This document shows, piece after piece, positions 55,110-64,000 of a stretch of DNA of 64,000 nt (position 1 is the stretch's first letter; each line of letters begins with the position of its first letter). The notes beneath the pieces were generated by a model, which saw only the letters and a list, made by a program, of their open reading frames with translations, searched no databases and had not been told where the DNA came from. Location of the stretch: the NCBI RefSeq assembly GCF_005503145.1, contig NZ_SCNV01000011.1, positions 62,001-126,000 of the forward strand. The letters run 5' to 3'. Position numbers and translations under genes: made by a program. The stretch comes from Burkholderia sp. 4M9327F10 (GTDB taxonomy: Bacteria; Pseudomonadota; Gammaproteobacteria; Burkholderiales; Burkholderiaceae).

Positions 55110-56456
55110 ATGAGTTATTCCGCAAAGGTGCTCTGGGGGGAAGGCCTGTTTTTGAGGCCGCAGCATTTTCAGCGTCAGGACGCCTACCATGAGGCGCGCC
55201 TGTTCGAATCGATTCAGGCTATCCAGCCCTACAACTGGGGCGTGCGCTCGGTGCGCTTCGACCGCGATGCGCTCGGCAGCAATGTGCTGCGCGTGAGCGA
55301 ACTGTCGCTGGTGTTTCCGGACGGCGCGCTGTATTCGGCCCCGCAGGCGGACGATCTGCCGCCGCCCATCGCGCTCGACACGCTGCCCGACGGCATCAAC
55401 GAATTTACCTTTTATCTGGCGCTGCATCCGCTGCGCGAGACCGGCGCCAACTACTCGCCCGACAGCAACGCAGGCTTCGTCGCGCGTTACATCAGCGAAC
55501 AGGCGCCGGTGGCCGATCATTTCACGGACGCGGCGGAAGCCGACGTCACATTCCTGAAAACCAGCGTCAAGCTGATCGCCCATAGCGAGCCGCGCGACCA
55601 GCTGCTCTCGGTGCCGCTGGCGCGGGTGCGCCGCACTGCGACCTCGGGCTTCGAGTTCGACGACAGCTTCGTGCCGCCCTCGCTCGCCATCGAGGCTTCG
55701 CCGATCCTGCATCAGCGCCTGCGCCAGCTGATCGACGCGCTGCAGGCCAAGGTGAACGCGCTGTACGGCTTCCACCGCGAGCCCACCAAGAACATCATCG
55801 AATTCCGCTCGGGCGATATCGCCTCGTTCTGGCTGCTGCATACCGCAAGCGCGGCGTTTGCGTCGCTCGCCCACCTGTACCAGCATGCGGCGCTGCATCC
55901 GGAGCGGCTGTTCCAGGAACTGCTGCGTCTCGCCGGCCAGTTGATGACCTTCTCGAAGGGCTACGCGCTCGCCGACCTGCCGCCCTATCGTCACGACGAT
56001 CCGGGTCCTGGCTTCGCCCGCCTCGATACGATCCTGCGCGATCTGCTGGAAACGGTGATCTCCACGCGTTACTTCGCGATTGCCCTCGACGAAGTGCGGC
56101 CGTCGTTCCATGTGGGCCGCCTCGATTCCGGCAAGATCGACGACAAGACGATGTTCTATATCGCGGTGTCGGCCGATATGCCCACGGTCGAGCTGGTCGA
56201 AGCGGTACCGGCACGCTTCAAGGTGGGCGCGCCGGACGACGTCGACAAGCTGGTGCTCTCGGCCATGCCCGGTGTGCGCCTGGTCTATACGCCGCAGGTG
56301 CCGCCCGCCATTCCGGTGCGCCCCGGCGCCTGCTACTTCTCCTTTGAATCGCGCGGCGCGCTGTATGACCGCATGCTGCAGGCCCAGTCGGCAATGATCT
56401 ACACGCCCTCTGGAATCAACGATCTCAAACTCGAACTGATCGCGGTTACATCATGA
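55110..56456 (+). CDS. tssK: Type VI secretion baseplate protein TssK (ImpJ/VasE)
   Basis: This 448-residue TssK links the baseplate to the membrane complex. The N-terminal KVLWGEGLFLRPQHFQRQDAY is the family signature, followed by YNWGVRSVRFDRDAL and LHPLRETG. The helical middle and C-terminal TssL-binding domains contain RLAGQLMTFSKGYALADLPPYRHDDPG. Its stop overlaps the tssL start (ATGA, 56453-56456). Confidence 0.97.
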   Translation: MSYSAKVLWGEGLFLRPQHFQRQDAYHEARLFESIQAIQPYNWGVRSVRFDRDALGSNVLRVSELSLVFPDGALYSAPQADDLPPPIALDTLPDGINEFTFYLALHPLRETGANYSPDSNAGFVARYISEQAPVADHFTDAAEADVTFLKTSVKLIAHSEPRDQLLSVPLARVRRTATSGFEFDDSFVPPSLAIEASPILHQRLRQLIDALQAKVNALYGFHREPTKNIIEFRSGDIASFWLLHTASAAFASLAHLYQHAALHPERLFQELLRLAGQLMTFSKGYALADLPPYRHDDPGPGFARLDTILRDLLETVISTRYFAIALDEVRPSFHVGRLDSGKIDDKTMFYIAVSADMPTVELVEAVPARFKVGAPDDVDKLVLSAMPGVRLVYTPQVPPAIPVRPGACYFSFESRGALYDRMLQAQSAMIYTPSGINDLKLELIAVTS

Positions 56457-57232
56457 GCTACGCGCCCTCCCTCTTTGGCGGCCCCACGCCGGCCGCCACG
56501 CCCGCCCCGACGGTCGAGCCCTCCTACCAGGTGCGCTCGCTGCTCGATCTGCTGTACGACGGCTTCTTCATGCTGTTCCTGCTGAAGAACGGCCGCGAGC
56601 CGGGCGACGCCGCGGAATTCAGCCAGCGCATCCAGCAGTTTCTGGGGGATTTCGAGCGCGGCGCGAAAAAACTCAACGCCTCGGCCGACGACGTGTATGC
56701 GTCGAAGTTTGCGTTTTGCGCGGCGGTCGACGAATGCGTGCTCTCATCGACGTTCAAGATCCGCACGGAGTGGGAGCGCCGGCCGCTGCAACTGATCCTG
56801 TTCGGCGAGCAGCTCGCGGGCGAGAAGTTCTTCCACTACCTCGAAGAATGCCGCGCACAGGGTGCGGCGCGCCTGCAATCGCTCGAGGTGTTTCATATGT
56901 GCCTGCTGCTCGGCTTTCAGGGCAAGTACCTGCTGGAAGGGCCGGAGAAGCTCGCGTATCTGACGGCGCGGATCGGCGACGAAATCGCGCATATGAAGGG
57001 CAAGCGCGCGCAGTTCGCGCCGCACTGGCCGCTGCCGGACCAGGTGGCGCACCGCCTGAAGCGCGAGGTGCCGCTGTGGAGCATCGGCGCGGTGTTTGCG
57101 CTGGTGGGGTTGTTGGCTTACCTGGGCCTGAACAACTATCTGCGCGACACGACACTGCATACGCTCGCGCCGTACTCGCAGATCATCAAGCTCGGTCCGC
57201 AATCGGCCAATCTGACGATCTCGCTGCCGTAA
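56453..57232 (+). CDS. tssL: Type VI secretion inner-membrane protein TssL (DotU/IcmH)
   Basis: This 259-residue TssL has a DotU-type cytoplasmic helical domain (LLDLLYDGFFMLFLLKNGREPGD; ASKFAFCAAVDECVLSS; RTEWERRPLQLILFGEQLAGEKFF) and one C-terminal transmembrane helix (PLWSIGAVFALVGLLAYLGL, about residues 205-225). Unlike some TssL proteins it has no peptidoglycan-binding extension; the separate OmpA-type gene may supply that function. It is translationally coupled to tssK. Its last 47 bases overlap a convergent small gene. Confidence 0.96.
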   Translation: MSYAPSLFGGPTPAATPAPTVEPSYQVRSLLDLLYDGFFMLFLLKNGREPGDAAEFSQRIQQFLGDFERGAKKLNASADDVYASKFAFCAAVDECVLSSTFKIRTEWERRPLQLILFGEQLAGEKFFHYLEECRAQGAARLQSLEVFHMCLLLGFQGKYLLEGPEKLAYLTARIGDEIAHMKGKRAQFAPHWPLPDQVAHRLKREVPLWSIGAVFALVGLLAYLGLNNYLRDTTLHTLAPYSQIIKLGPQSANLTISLP

Positions 57233-57524
57233 CCTCGGCTTCACAAGCGTCGCGAGATCCACGAGCGCCGCGGGCGGCTCGCACGCGCGCCTCGTTCACG
57301 AGGCGCGCCAGCGTCGGCGGGCTCATACGCTCGGCTATTTCGCGCACATACTCGTGGTGACGGGCATCGAGCGCGGCGTGTAAATGCCGCGCCTGCAGAT
57401 AGCGCAGCAAGGCGATGCGCCGGTGCCCGAGCGCCATGCTTTGCTCCAGCAAGGCGAGCGCAGCGGCGCTATCGCCCGCTTCATAGGCGCGCTTCAGAAG
57501 CTCAGCGGTGTGGGCGCGCGGCAT
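57186..57524 (-). CDS. Small helical protein of unknown function at the end of the sox operon
   Basis: I do not recognise this 112-residue protein. The ATG at 57524 has AGGCG upstream, 47 bases after the folB stop, so it is probably the last gene of the sdaA-sox-folB transcript. It is arginine/alanine-rich and almost all helical: AELLKRAYEAGDSAAALALLEQSMALG looks like one helix-turn-helix pair of a TPR/Sel1-like repeat. Its 3' end overlaps the convergent tssL stop by 47 bases. Confidence 0.6.
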   Translation of the reverse strand: MPRAHTAELLKRAYEAGDSAAALALLEQSMALGHRRIALLRYLQARHLHAALDARHHEYVREIAERMSPPTLARLVNEARVRAARGARGSRDACEAEVTAARSSDWPIADRA

Positions 57525-57571
57525 GGGTATTCGCCTCGTTCCTCGTTCCTCGTTGTGCCAGAGCGGCCCGG

Positions 57572-58036
57572 CTAGCGCGCCGCCACGACAGCCTGCACGC
57601 TGACGCGGGCGCGCAAGGCGTCGTAGTCCGCTCGCGTCCAATCCAGTTCAACGCCAATGCGGCGCGTGCCTTCGCGGATTTTCGGCTTGTGCAGCGCAAG
57701 CGTAAGCGCGTCGAGCGCGGGCCACTCGCGAAACGACAGTTCCGCCAGTTCGACGGCCAGGGTCTCCAGCAGCCGCGTATGCGGCTTGTCCGCCAGAAAC
57801 GCGCTGACGCGCTCGCAATAGCGCTCATAGTCGATCATCGCGTGCGCCCCCTCCTCCGACGGCTCGCCGCGGTAAATCAGGCTGGCATCGATCACGACCG
57901 GTTGCGGTGCGGCGTACTCGTGCGCATGCAGGCCGATGCGCGTCGCGACCACCAGCTCGTCGATCAACACGCGCCAGCCGCGCCCGTGGCGCGGCGGTGC
58001 GGAAAACGGCGCCAGCGCGTCTTCATAGGGCTTCAC
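57572..58036 (-). CDS. folB: Dihydroneopterin aldolase family protein (FolB-like)
   Basis: This 154-residue FolB-family protein has LIDELVVATRIGLHAHEYAAPQPVVIDASL (the family start, in which RIGLHAHE is conserved), RLLETLAVELAEL in the middle and LHKPKIREGTRRIGVELDW at the end. FolB cleaves dihydroneopterin in folate synthesis. The GTG start at 58036 overlaps the soxG stop in GTGA, so it is translationally coupled to sarcosine oxidase, an enzyme that uses tetrahydrofolate. It is probably an extra folate-related copy serving this operon rather than the housekeeping gene; this is inference. Confidence 0.88.
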   Translation of the reverse strand: MKPYEDALAPFSAPPRHGRGWRVLIDELVVATRIGLHAHEYAAPQPVVIDASLIYRGEPSEEGAHAMIDYERYCERVSAFLADKPHTRLLETLAVELAELSFREWPALDALTLALHKPKIREGTRRIGVELDWTRADYDALRARVSVQAVVAAR

Positions 58037-58683
58037 GATAGCAGCGGCTCGGCCGCGTCGAGCATGATCCGGCAGAAGTAGTCGGCAAAGCTGCGGCGCA
58101 CGACCAGTTCGAAGCTGTCGCCGCTGAGCGGAACCAGCACGATAGAAGCCTTGAAGTAATGGCTCTGCGCACATTGCCCCGGAGCGAACACGCGGGGATG
58201 AAGATCGAGCGGACAGCCGCGCGCCAGCACCTCGCGCACTTTCTCGCCGCTCACTTCGAGCACCGTATAGCCGCTGCCGATATCCACCGCCGAGGCGAAC
58301 TGCCCCGCCAGCGCCTGCCTCAGTTTCGCCTCGAGCGCCGCGCCCTGTGGCTGATGCGAGCGCACCAGCCACTCGTCCGGGCCGAGCCACAGCACGTCGT
58401 AGCCGTTACCGCGCGCCACCGTGTTCGGTTTGGCGGGCGGCAGGCAACCGGTCACGCTTTCCACCGCACCGGCGAAGGCCGGATCGCTCGCCTCGCCGCG
58501 CAGATTGACGAGCTCGCGAAACGGCCGCTCGCTCAAGCTGAACTTCTTCGACGCACCGGCCTGGTGTGCCTTCAGCAGATCGCCCACGCCCGCCAGCGGC
58601 GACTCCTGCCACACCTCGCCGGCCGCGCGCTGCACGAGTGCCGAAGGCGCGCCCGGCGCATTGCTTCTTGCTTCATTCCACAT
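58033..58683 (-). CDS. soxG: Sarcosine oxidase gamma subunit
   Basis: The 216-residue gamma subunit of tetrameric sarcosine oxidase has SGASKKF-like GASKKFSLSERPFRELVNLRGEASDPAFA, then NGYDVLWLGPDEWLV and SAVDIGSGYTVLEVSGEKVREVLARGCPLDLHPRVF, resembling the T-protein-like fold of the alpha subunit. The ATG at 58683 has GGAG upstream and lies 11 bases inside the soxA 3' end. Its stop overlaps the folB start. Confidence 0.94.
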   Translation of the reverse strand: MWNEARSNAPGAPSALVQRAAGEVWQESPLAGVGDLLKAHQAGASKKFSLSERPFRELVNLRGEASDPAFAGAVESVTGCLPPAKPNTVARGNGYDVLWLGPDEWLVRSHQPQGAALEAKLRQALAGQFASAVDIGSGYTVLEVSGEKVREVLARGCPLDLHPRVFAPGQCAQSHYFKASIVLVPLSGDSFELVVRRSFADYFCRIMLDAAEPLLS

Positions 58684-61600
58684 GTTGACGCACTCCTTCG
58701 GTGTCGTAGAAAACCGGGCTGGCAATCTTTGCGGCAATCTGCTTGCCATCCGCAAGCGGGATGGTGACGCTCTCGCCCATCTTGTCGAGGCCACCCTTGA
58801 TGACGGCAAGCGCAATCGAGCGCTTCAGGATCGGGCTGTAATAGCTCGAGGTGACGTGGCCGATCATCGGCGCAATATCGCCGAACTGGTGATTGACGAG
58901 CGGCTTCGCGACGATCTGGCCACCTTCCGGCAGCACGAACGAAGCGTCATCGGTGAGCAAGCCGACGAACTGCTTGCGCCCTTCCTTCGCCGTATCCGAA
59001 CGCGTCAACGAGCGCTTGCCGAGGCAGTCTTTCGACTTCGCCACCAGCCCGCCCATGCCGAGGTCATACGGCGTGATCGAACCGTCCGTGTCCTGGCCGA
59101 CGATGATGTAGCCCTTCTCCGCGCGCAGCACGTGCATCGTTTCGGTGCCGTACGGCGTGATGTCGAATTCGGCGCCGGCGGCCATCAGCGCTTCCCACAC
59201 GGCGCGCCCCAGATTGGCCGGCACGTTCACTTCGTAAGCCAGTTCGCCCGAGAAACTGATGCGCATCACACGCGCCCCAACGCCGGCTACCGTGCCTTCG
59301 CGATACGACATGAACGGGAAAGCCGCATTGGCGAAATCAATGTCGCTGCACACCTTCTGCAGCACCTTGCGGCTCTTCGGTCCAACCACTGCGAAAGTGG
59401 CCCAGTGGTCCGTCACCGAGGCGAGCCGCACCTTCAGGTTCGGCCACTCGGTCTGCAGCCAGCGTTCGAGCCACGTCAGCACGCGCGCCGCGCCGCCGGT
59501 CGTGGTGGTCATCATGTAATGCTGTTCGGCAAGGCGCACGGTGACGCCGTCGTCGAACACCATGCCGTTTTCGTCGAGCATCAGGCCGTAGCGGCATTTG
59601 CCGACTTCGAGCTTGCTCCACGGGTTCGTATAAACCCAGTTGAGCAGTTGCGCCGCGTCGGGACCCTGAATGTCGATCTTGCCGAGCGTCGACGCATCGA
59701 GAATGCCCACGCTGTTGCGCACGGCGAGGCACTCGCGCGCCACCGCCGCGTGCAGGTCCTCGCCCTTCTTCGGGTAGTACCACGGACGCTTCCAGTTACC
59801 CACGTCCTCGAATGCCGCGCCGTTCTCGACGTGCCATTCGTGAATGCAGGTCTTGCGGATCGGATCGAGCAGATCGCCCAGTTCGCGGCCGGCAAACGCG
59901 CCGAATGTCACCGGCGTGTAGTTGGGCCGGAAGGTCGTCGTACCGGTTTCGGGAATCGTCTTGCCGAGTGCGTCCGCGAGAATCGCCATGCCGTTGATAT
60001 TGCCGAGCTTGCCCTGATCCGTGCCGAAGCCCATCGCCGTATAGCGCTTGACGTGCTCGACCGACTCGAAGCCCTCGCGTGCGGCCAGCAGAATATCGGC
60101 TGCGGACACGTCGTTCTGGAAGTCCACGAACTGCTTCGGGCCACGCGCCGCCGCCTCGCGGCTGCCGACCAGCCACAGCGGCTGCAACGGCGCTTCGGCA
60201 ATCTCCGCAACCTGCGGCGCCTGCGGACGCGTCACTTCAAAACCGAGCGATTTCACTGCCTCGACACCGGCATCCACCGCAAAGCGCAGGCCACGCGCCA
60301 GGCTGAATTCACCGGCTGCCGAGCCGACGCTGACTTCCGGCTGCACCGCCTTGCCCGGCACGAAGCACACCTTCTCGTCGTTCCAGTGCGCCTTGCCGCC
60401 CGATTGCGCAAACAGGTGCAGCACCGGACTCCAGCCGCCGGACATGGCGAGCAGATCGCACGCGAGATCAGGCTGCTTCCCGCCCACCTTGCCGTTCGCA
60501 TACGCGGCCACTTCCACTGACGCTACTCGCAGTTTGCCGTGTGCGGCTGTCACGACAGCGTTGTTCAGGATCTTCACGCCGTGGCGGCGCGCAGCGGCCG
60601 GCAACGCACCGTTGCCTTGCGCACGCGGATCGACCACCGTCACCTTGGCGCCGCAGGTCTTCAGGTCCAGCGCGCATTGATAGCCGTCGTCGTTGTTTGT
60701 GAACACCACGGCCTCGCGGCCCGGCAACACACCGTAGCGATGGATATACGTCGACACCGCCGAGGCCAGCATCACACCCGGCAGATCGTTATTGCCGAAC
60801 ACGATCGGACGCTCGTGTGCACCGGTGGCGAGAATCACGCGCTTGGCGCGGACTTTCCACAGCAGCTCACGCGTACCCTTGCGCATCGACACCGGCAGAT
60901 GGTCGGTCAAACGCTGCGTCACGGTGACGAGGTTGTGGTCCTGATAGCCGAACGCAGTGCTGCGGCTCAAGATGGTCACCTCCGGCATCTGCCGCAGTTC
61001 CGCCTCGATTTTTTCGACCCAGTGCGAGGCGGCACGGCCATCAATTTCCGCACGGCTCGACAGCAGACTGCCGCCAAGCTCGCGCTGATCGTCGACCAGC
61101 AGCACACGCGCACCCGAGAGGCCCGCCGCATGGGCCGCCGCCAGCCCGGTCGGGCCGCCGCCCACCACCAGCACGTCGCAATGGGCAAAGCACTTGTCGT
61201 AACGGTCCGCATCAGGCACTTCAGGCGACTTGCCGAGACCCGCCGCCTCGCGAATCTTGTCTTCGTACTTCGGCCACCATTTACGCGGCCACATGAAGGT
61301 CTTGTAGTAGAAACCGGCCGGCAGGAAGCGCGAAAACTTCTGGTTGATCGCCATGCGGTCGTGTTCGAGACTCGGCTCGGCATTCACGCTCGTCGCCACC
61401 AGCCCCTGGTACAACTCCACTTCCGTGGCCCGCGCATTCGGCACGGTATACGCACCGCGTTCGAGCTGCACTACGGCATTCGGTTCCTCGACGCCCGCCG
61501 TGACGATGCCGCGCGGCCGGTGATACTTGAAACTGCGCGCCACAAAGTGCACGCCGTTCGCGAGCAGCGCCGAGGCGAGCGTGTCGCCCTGGAAGCCCTG

Positions 61601-61684
61601 ATAGGTGCGGCCGTTGAACGTGAAGGTCAGCGGAATCGCGCGATTGATGCGCCCACCGGCGCCGAGGCGGTCTTTCTGGCTCAT
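58673..61684 (-). CDS. soxA: Sarcosine oxidase alpha subunit
   Basis: The 1003-residue alpha subunit of tetrameric sarcosine oxidase has an N-terminal 2Fe-2S-ferredoxin-like region without the cysteine cluster (PLTFTFNGRTYQGFQGDTLASALLANG), then an NAD-binding domain (CDVLVVGGGPTGLAAAHAAGLSG). The C-terminal half (from about residue 590) is a glycine-cleavage T-protein domain that binds tetrahydrofolate and captures the methyl group as methylene-tetrahydrofolate. The enzyme converts sarcosine to glycine. It is translationally coupled to soxD (ATGA overlap, 61681-61684). Confidence 0.97.
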   Translation of the reverse strand: MSQKDRLGAGGRINRAIPLTFTFNGRTYQGFQGDTLASALLANGVHFVARSFKYHRPRGIVTAGVEEPNAVVQLERGAYTVPNARATEVELYQGLVATSVNAEPSLEHDRMAINQKFSRFLPAGFYYKTFMWPRKWWPKYEDKIREAAGLGKSPEVPDADRYDKCFAHCDVLVVGGGPTGLAAAHAAGLSGARVLLVDDQRELGGSLLSSRAEIDGRAASHWVEKIEAELRQMPEVTILSRSTAFGYQDHNLVTVTQRLTDHLPVSMRKGTRELLWKVRAKRVILATGAHERPIVFGNNDLPGVMLASAVSTYIHRYGVLPGREAVVFTNNDDGYQCALDLKTCGAKVTVVDPRAQGNGALPAAARRHGVKILNNAVVTAAHGKLRVASVEVAAYANGKVGGKQPDLACDLLAMSGGWSPVLHLFAQSGGKAHWNDEKVCFVPGKAVQPEVSVGSAAGEFSLARGLRFAVDAGVEAVKSLGFEVTRPQAPQVAEIAEAPLQPLWLVGSREAAARGPKQFVDFQNDVSAADILLAAREGFESVEHVKRYTAMGFGTDQGKLGNINGMAILADALGKTIPETGTTTFRPNYTPVTFGAFAGRELGDLLDPIRKTCIHEWHVENGAAFEDVGNWKRPWYYPKKGEDLHAAVARECLAVRNSVGILDASTLGKIDIQGPDAAQLLNWVYTNPWSKLEVGKCRYGLMLDENGMVFDDGVTVRLAEQHYMMTTTTGGAARVLTWLERWLQTEWPNLKVRLASVTDHWATFAVVGPKSRKVLQKVCSDIDFANAAFPFMSYREGTVAGVGARVMRISFSGELAYEVNVPANLGRAVWEALMAAGAEFDITPYGTETMHVLRAEKGYIIVGQDTDGSITPYDLGMGGLVAKSKDCLGKRSLTRSDTAKEGRKQFVGLLTDDASFVLPEGGQIVAKPLVNHQFGDIAPMIGHVTSSYYSPILKRSIALAVIKGGLDKMGESVTIPLADGKQIAAKIASPVFYDTEGVRQHVE

Positions 61685-62001
61685 TGCTTGTTGCCCTCGT
61701 GAGCGTCGTGGGTGGTCGAGTGGCTGGCGGACCCTGAGGTCGAAGCGCCAAAGGTTTCATAGCCGAGAATCTGATAGGACACCGTATCGCGTGTGGCCAT
61801 GAACCAGCGGCGGCAGCCCTGGGTATGCAGCCATTGCTCGCGGTGCACGCCGCGCGGGTTCTTGCGCATGAACAGGTAGTCGCCCCATTCCTTGTCGGTC
61901 AGTTTTTCGGTTTCGAGCGGACGGGCGATATCGGCTTCGCCGCCGCACGAGAATTCAGATTCGGCGCGCGGCCCGCACCACGGGCATTCGATCAGTAGCA
62001 T
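61681..62001 (-). CDS. soxD: Sarcosine oxidase delta subunit
   Basis: The 106-residue zinc-binding small subunit has the ligands CPWCGPR near the start and the following SCGGE, with the QGCRRWF motif later. It opens MLLIECPWCG and has the typical KEWGDYLFMRKNPRGVHREQW. The ATG at 62001 is preferred over one four codons upstream because GGAG lies between them. It ends inside the soxA start and begins 27 bases after soxB. Confidence 0.95.
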   Translation of the reverse strand: MLLIECPWCGPRAESEFSCGGEADIARPLETEKLTDKEWGDYLFMRKNPRGVHREQWLHTQGCRRWFMATRDTVSYQILGYETFGASTSGSASHSTTHDAHEGNKQ

Positions 62002-62028
62002 GTCGGTCTCCAATGCAGTGGATGAGCG

Positions 62029-63273
62029 TTAGTGGGCCACAGCGGCAGCGCCGTGTTCGTCGATCAGATGGCCGGTGTAAAAACGGTCCAGCGAGAACGG
62101 CGCGTTCAAGGGATGCGGCGCGTCGTTGGCGATCGTATGCGCGAACACCCAGCCCGAACCCGGCGTCGCCTTGAAGCCGCCCGTGCCCCAGCCGCAGTTG
62201 AAGTACAGCCCCTTCACGTCGGTCTTGCTGATGATCGGGCAGGCGTCCGGCGAGACATCCACAATGCCGCCCCACTGCCGGTTCATCCGGACCCGCGAGA
62301 ACACCGGGAACATTTCCACGATCGCCTGCAGCGTGCCTTCGATGATGTTGAAGCTGCCGCGCTGGCCGAAGCCCGTGTACTGATCGACGCCCGCGCCGAT
62401 CACCAGGTCGCCCTTGTCGGACTGGCTGATATACGCATGCACCGCGTTCGACATGATCACGGTGTTGACCACCGGCTTGATCGGCTCGGACACCAGTGCC
62501 TGCAGCGGATGGCTCTCCAGCGGCAGGCGCACGCCGGCCATATCTGCGAGCGTCGAGGTATTGCCGGCTGCGACCACCGCCACTTTTTTTGCCTTGATAA
62601 AGCCCTTGACCGTATCGACGCCCGTCACCGCGCCGCCTTCGCGGCGAATGCCTGTGACCTGGCAGTTCTGGATGATGTCGACGCCATGCTGGTCCGCGCC
62701 GCGTGCGAAGCCCCACGCCACCGCATCGTGGCGCGCCACGCCGGCGCGGCGCTGAATCGACGCGCCGAGCACCGGATAGCGGCTGTTGAGGTTGATCGTC
62801 GGCTCGATTTCCTTGATCTGCTCGGGTGTGATGAACTCGGCGTCCACGCCGTTCAGGCGGTTCGCATTCACCCGGCGCTCGGTGTCGCGCACGTCCTGCA
62901 GCGTATGGGCCAGATTGAGCACACCGCGCTGACTGAACATCACGTTGTAGTTGAGGTCCTGCGACAACCCTTCCCACAGCTTCATGGCCTTCTCGTACAG
63001 CGCGGCCGATTCGTCCCACAGGTAATTCGAGCGCACGATGGTGGTATTGCGCGCGGTATTGCCGCCGCCTATCCAGCCCTTCTCGAGAATCGCGATATTG
63101 CGCACGCCATGTTCCTTGGCGAGGTAATACGCGGTCGCGAGACCGTGGCCGCCGCCGCCGACGATCACCACGTCGTACTCGCGCTTCGGCTCCGGGCTTC
63201 TCCACTGCCGCTCCCAGTTCTCGTGATACGACAACCCGTTGCGGAACAAACTGAATATCGAATAGCGGCTCAT
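62029..63273 (-). CDS. soxB: Sarcosine oxidase beta subunit
   Basis: This 414-residue FAD protein of the DAO/SoxB family oxidises sarcosine with covalently bound FMN and non-covalent FAD. The FAD-binding motif is [23 protein letters not shown]. The conserved histidine for FMN attachment is expected in the HHGVDI-like region near the middle, but I cannot fix it. Other family blocks are [23 protein letters not shown] and the C-terminal [18 protein letters not shown]. It lies 16 bases after sdaA in the same operon. Confidence 0.96.
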   Translation of the reverse strand: MSRYSIFSLFRNGLSYHENWERQWRSPEPKREYDVVIVGGGGHGLATAYYLAKEHGVRNIAILEKGWIGGGNTARNTTIVRSNYLWDESAALYEKAMKLWEGLSQDLNYNVMFSQRGVLNLAHTLQDVRDTERRVNANRLNGVDAEFITPEQIKEIEPTINLNSRYPVLGASIQRRAGVARHDAVAWGFARGADQHGVDIIQNCQVTGIRREGGAVTGVDTVKGFIKAKKVAVVAAGNTSTLADMAGVRLPLESHPLQALVSEPIKPVVNTVIMSNAVHAYISQSDKGDLVIGAGVDQYTGFGQRGSFNIIEGTLQAIVEMFPVFSRVRMNRQWGGIVDVSPDACPIISKTDVKGLYFNCGWGTGGFKATPGSGWVFAHTIANDAPHPLNAPFSLDRFYTGHLIDEHGAAAVAH

Positions 63274-63289
63274 GGGGTAAGTCCTCTCT

Positions 63290-64000
<711 letters not shown>

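Noticed and set aside
58421..60520. 699-codon open frame opposite soxA
   Set aside because: Antisense shadow of soxA and soxG; His/Arg-rich and without a family.

Overview
The window is high-GC DNA densely packed with genes. It most likely comes from the chromosome of a beta-proteobacterium of the Burkholderia/Paraburkholderia group. This is an inference from gene content: an Lrp-regulated ACC deaminase, betIBA next to a glutathione-independent formaldehyde dehydrogenase, a soxBDAG operon with folB and sdaA, a DUF2760/Hsp70 operon and a complete-looking type VI secretion locus with this gene order. I see no tRNA, rRNA, insertion sequence, phage gene or CRISPR array.

Left part (1-17.2 kb), catabolic genes. 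It opens with the tail of a chemotaxis receptor. Next come a stand-alone pyruvate-dehydrogenase-type E1 divergent from an Lrp regulator, then a second Lrp regulator (AcdR type) divergent from ACC deaminase (acdS) and a small unknown gene. ACC deaminase makes 2-oxobutyrate, and an E1 beside an Lrp regulator resembles mdeB/mdeR of Pseudomonas putida, so these genes may form one 2-oxobutyrate module. A LysR/M20-peptidase/MHS-transporter locus follows, then fdhA divergent from betIBA around a BetI-type palindrome, then another MFS transporter.

Middle part (17.2-34.3 kb), mixed functions. A translationally coupled DUF2760-Hsp70-Hsp70/DUF3731 operon ends one base from a convergent chemotaxis receptor. 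After that come a 2-hydroxyacid dehydrogenase, a GGDEF protein with a duplicated sensory domain, a probably Tat-exported beta-carbonic anhydrase, two VOC proteins, an AraC regulator divergent from a zinc alcohol dehydrogenase, and a LysR regulator closed by a clear intrinsic terminator.

Type VI secretion locus (33.3-57.2 kb). A TagX-like M15 peptidase and tssM-tagF-ompA run rightward. A leftward operon holds TPR lipoprotein-tssB-tssC-hcp-tssE-tssF-tssG-tssH-tssA. A rightward operon holds tssJ-tssK-tssL. The two operons diverge from a 344-base AT-richer region where candidate promoters are visible on both strands. Twelve of the thirteen core genes are present; tssI/vgrG is absent from the window, as are PAAR and any recognisable effector pair. 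A Fic-domain gene and an unknown lipoprotein gene sit between the two halves.

Right end (57.2-64 kb). A leftward operon, sdaA (cut by the window edge)-soxB-soxD-soxA-soxG-folB-small unknown gene, encodes tetrameric sarcosine oxidase with serine dehydratase and a dihydroneopterin-aldolase-like protein. With betIBA and fdhA, the window encodes many steps from choline to pyruvate with formaldehyde disposal; the glycine betaine to sarcosine steps are not present here.
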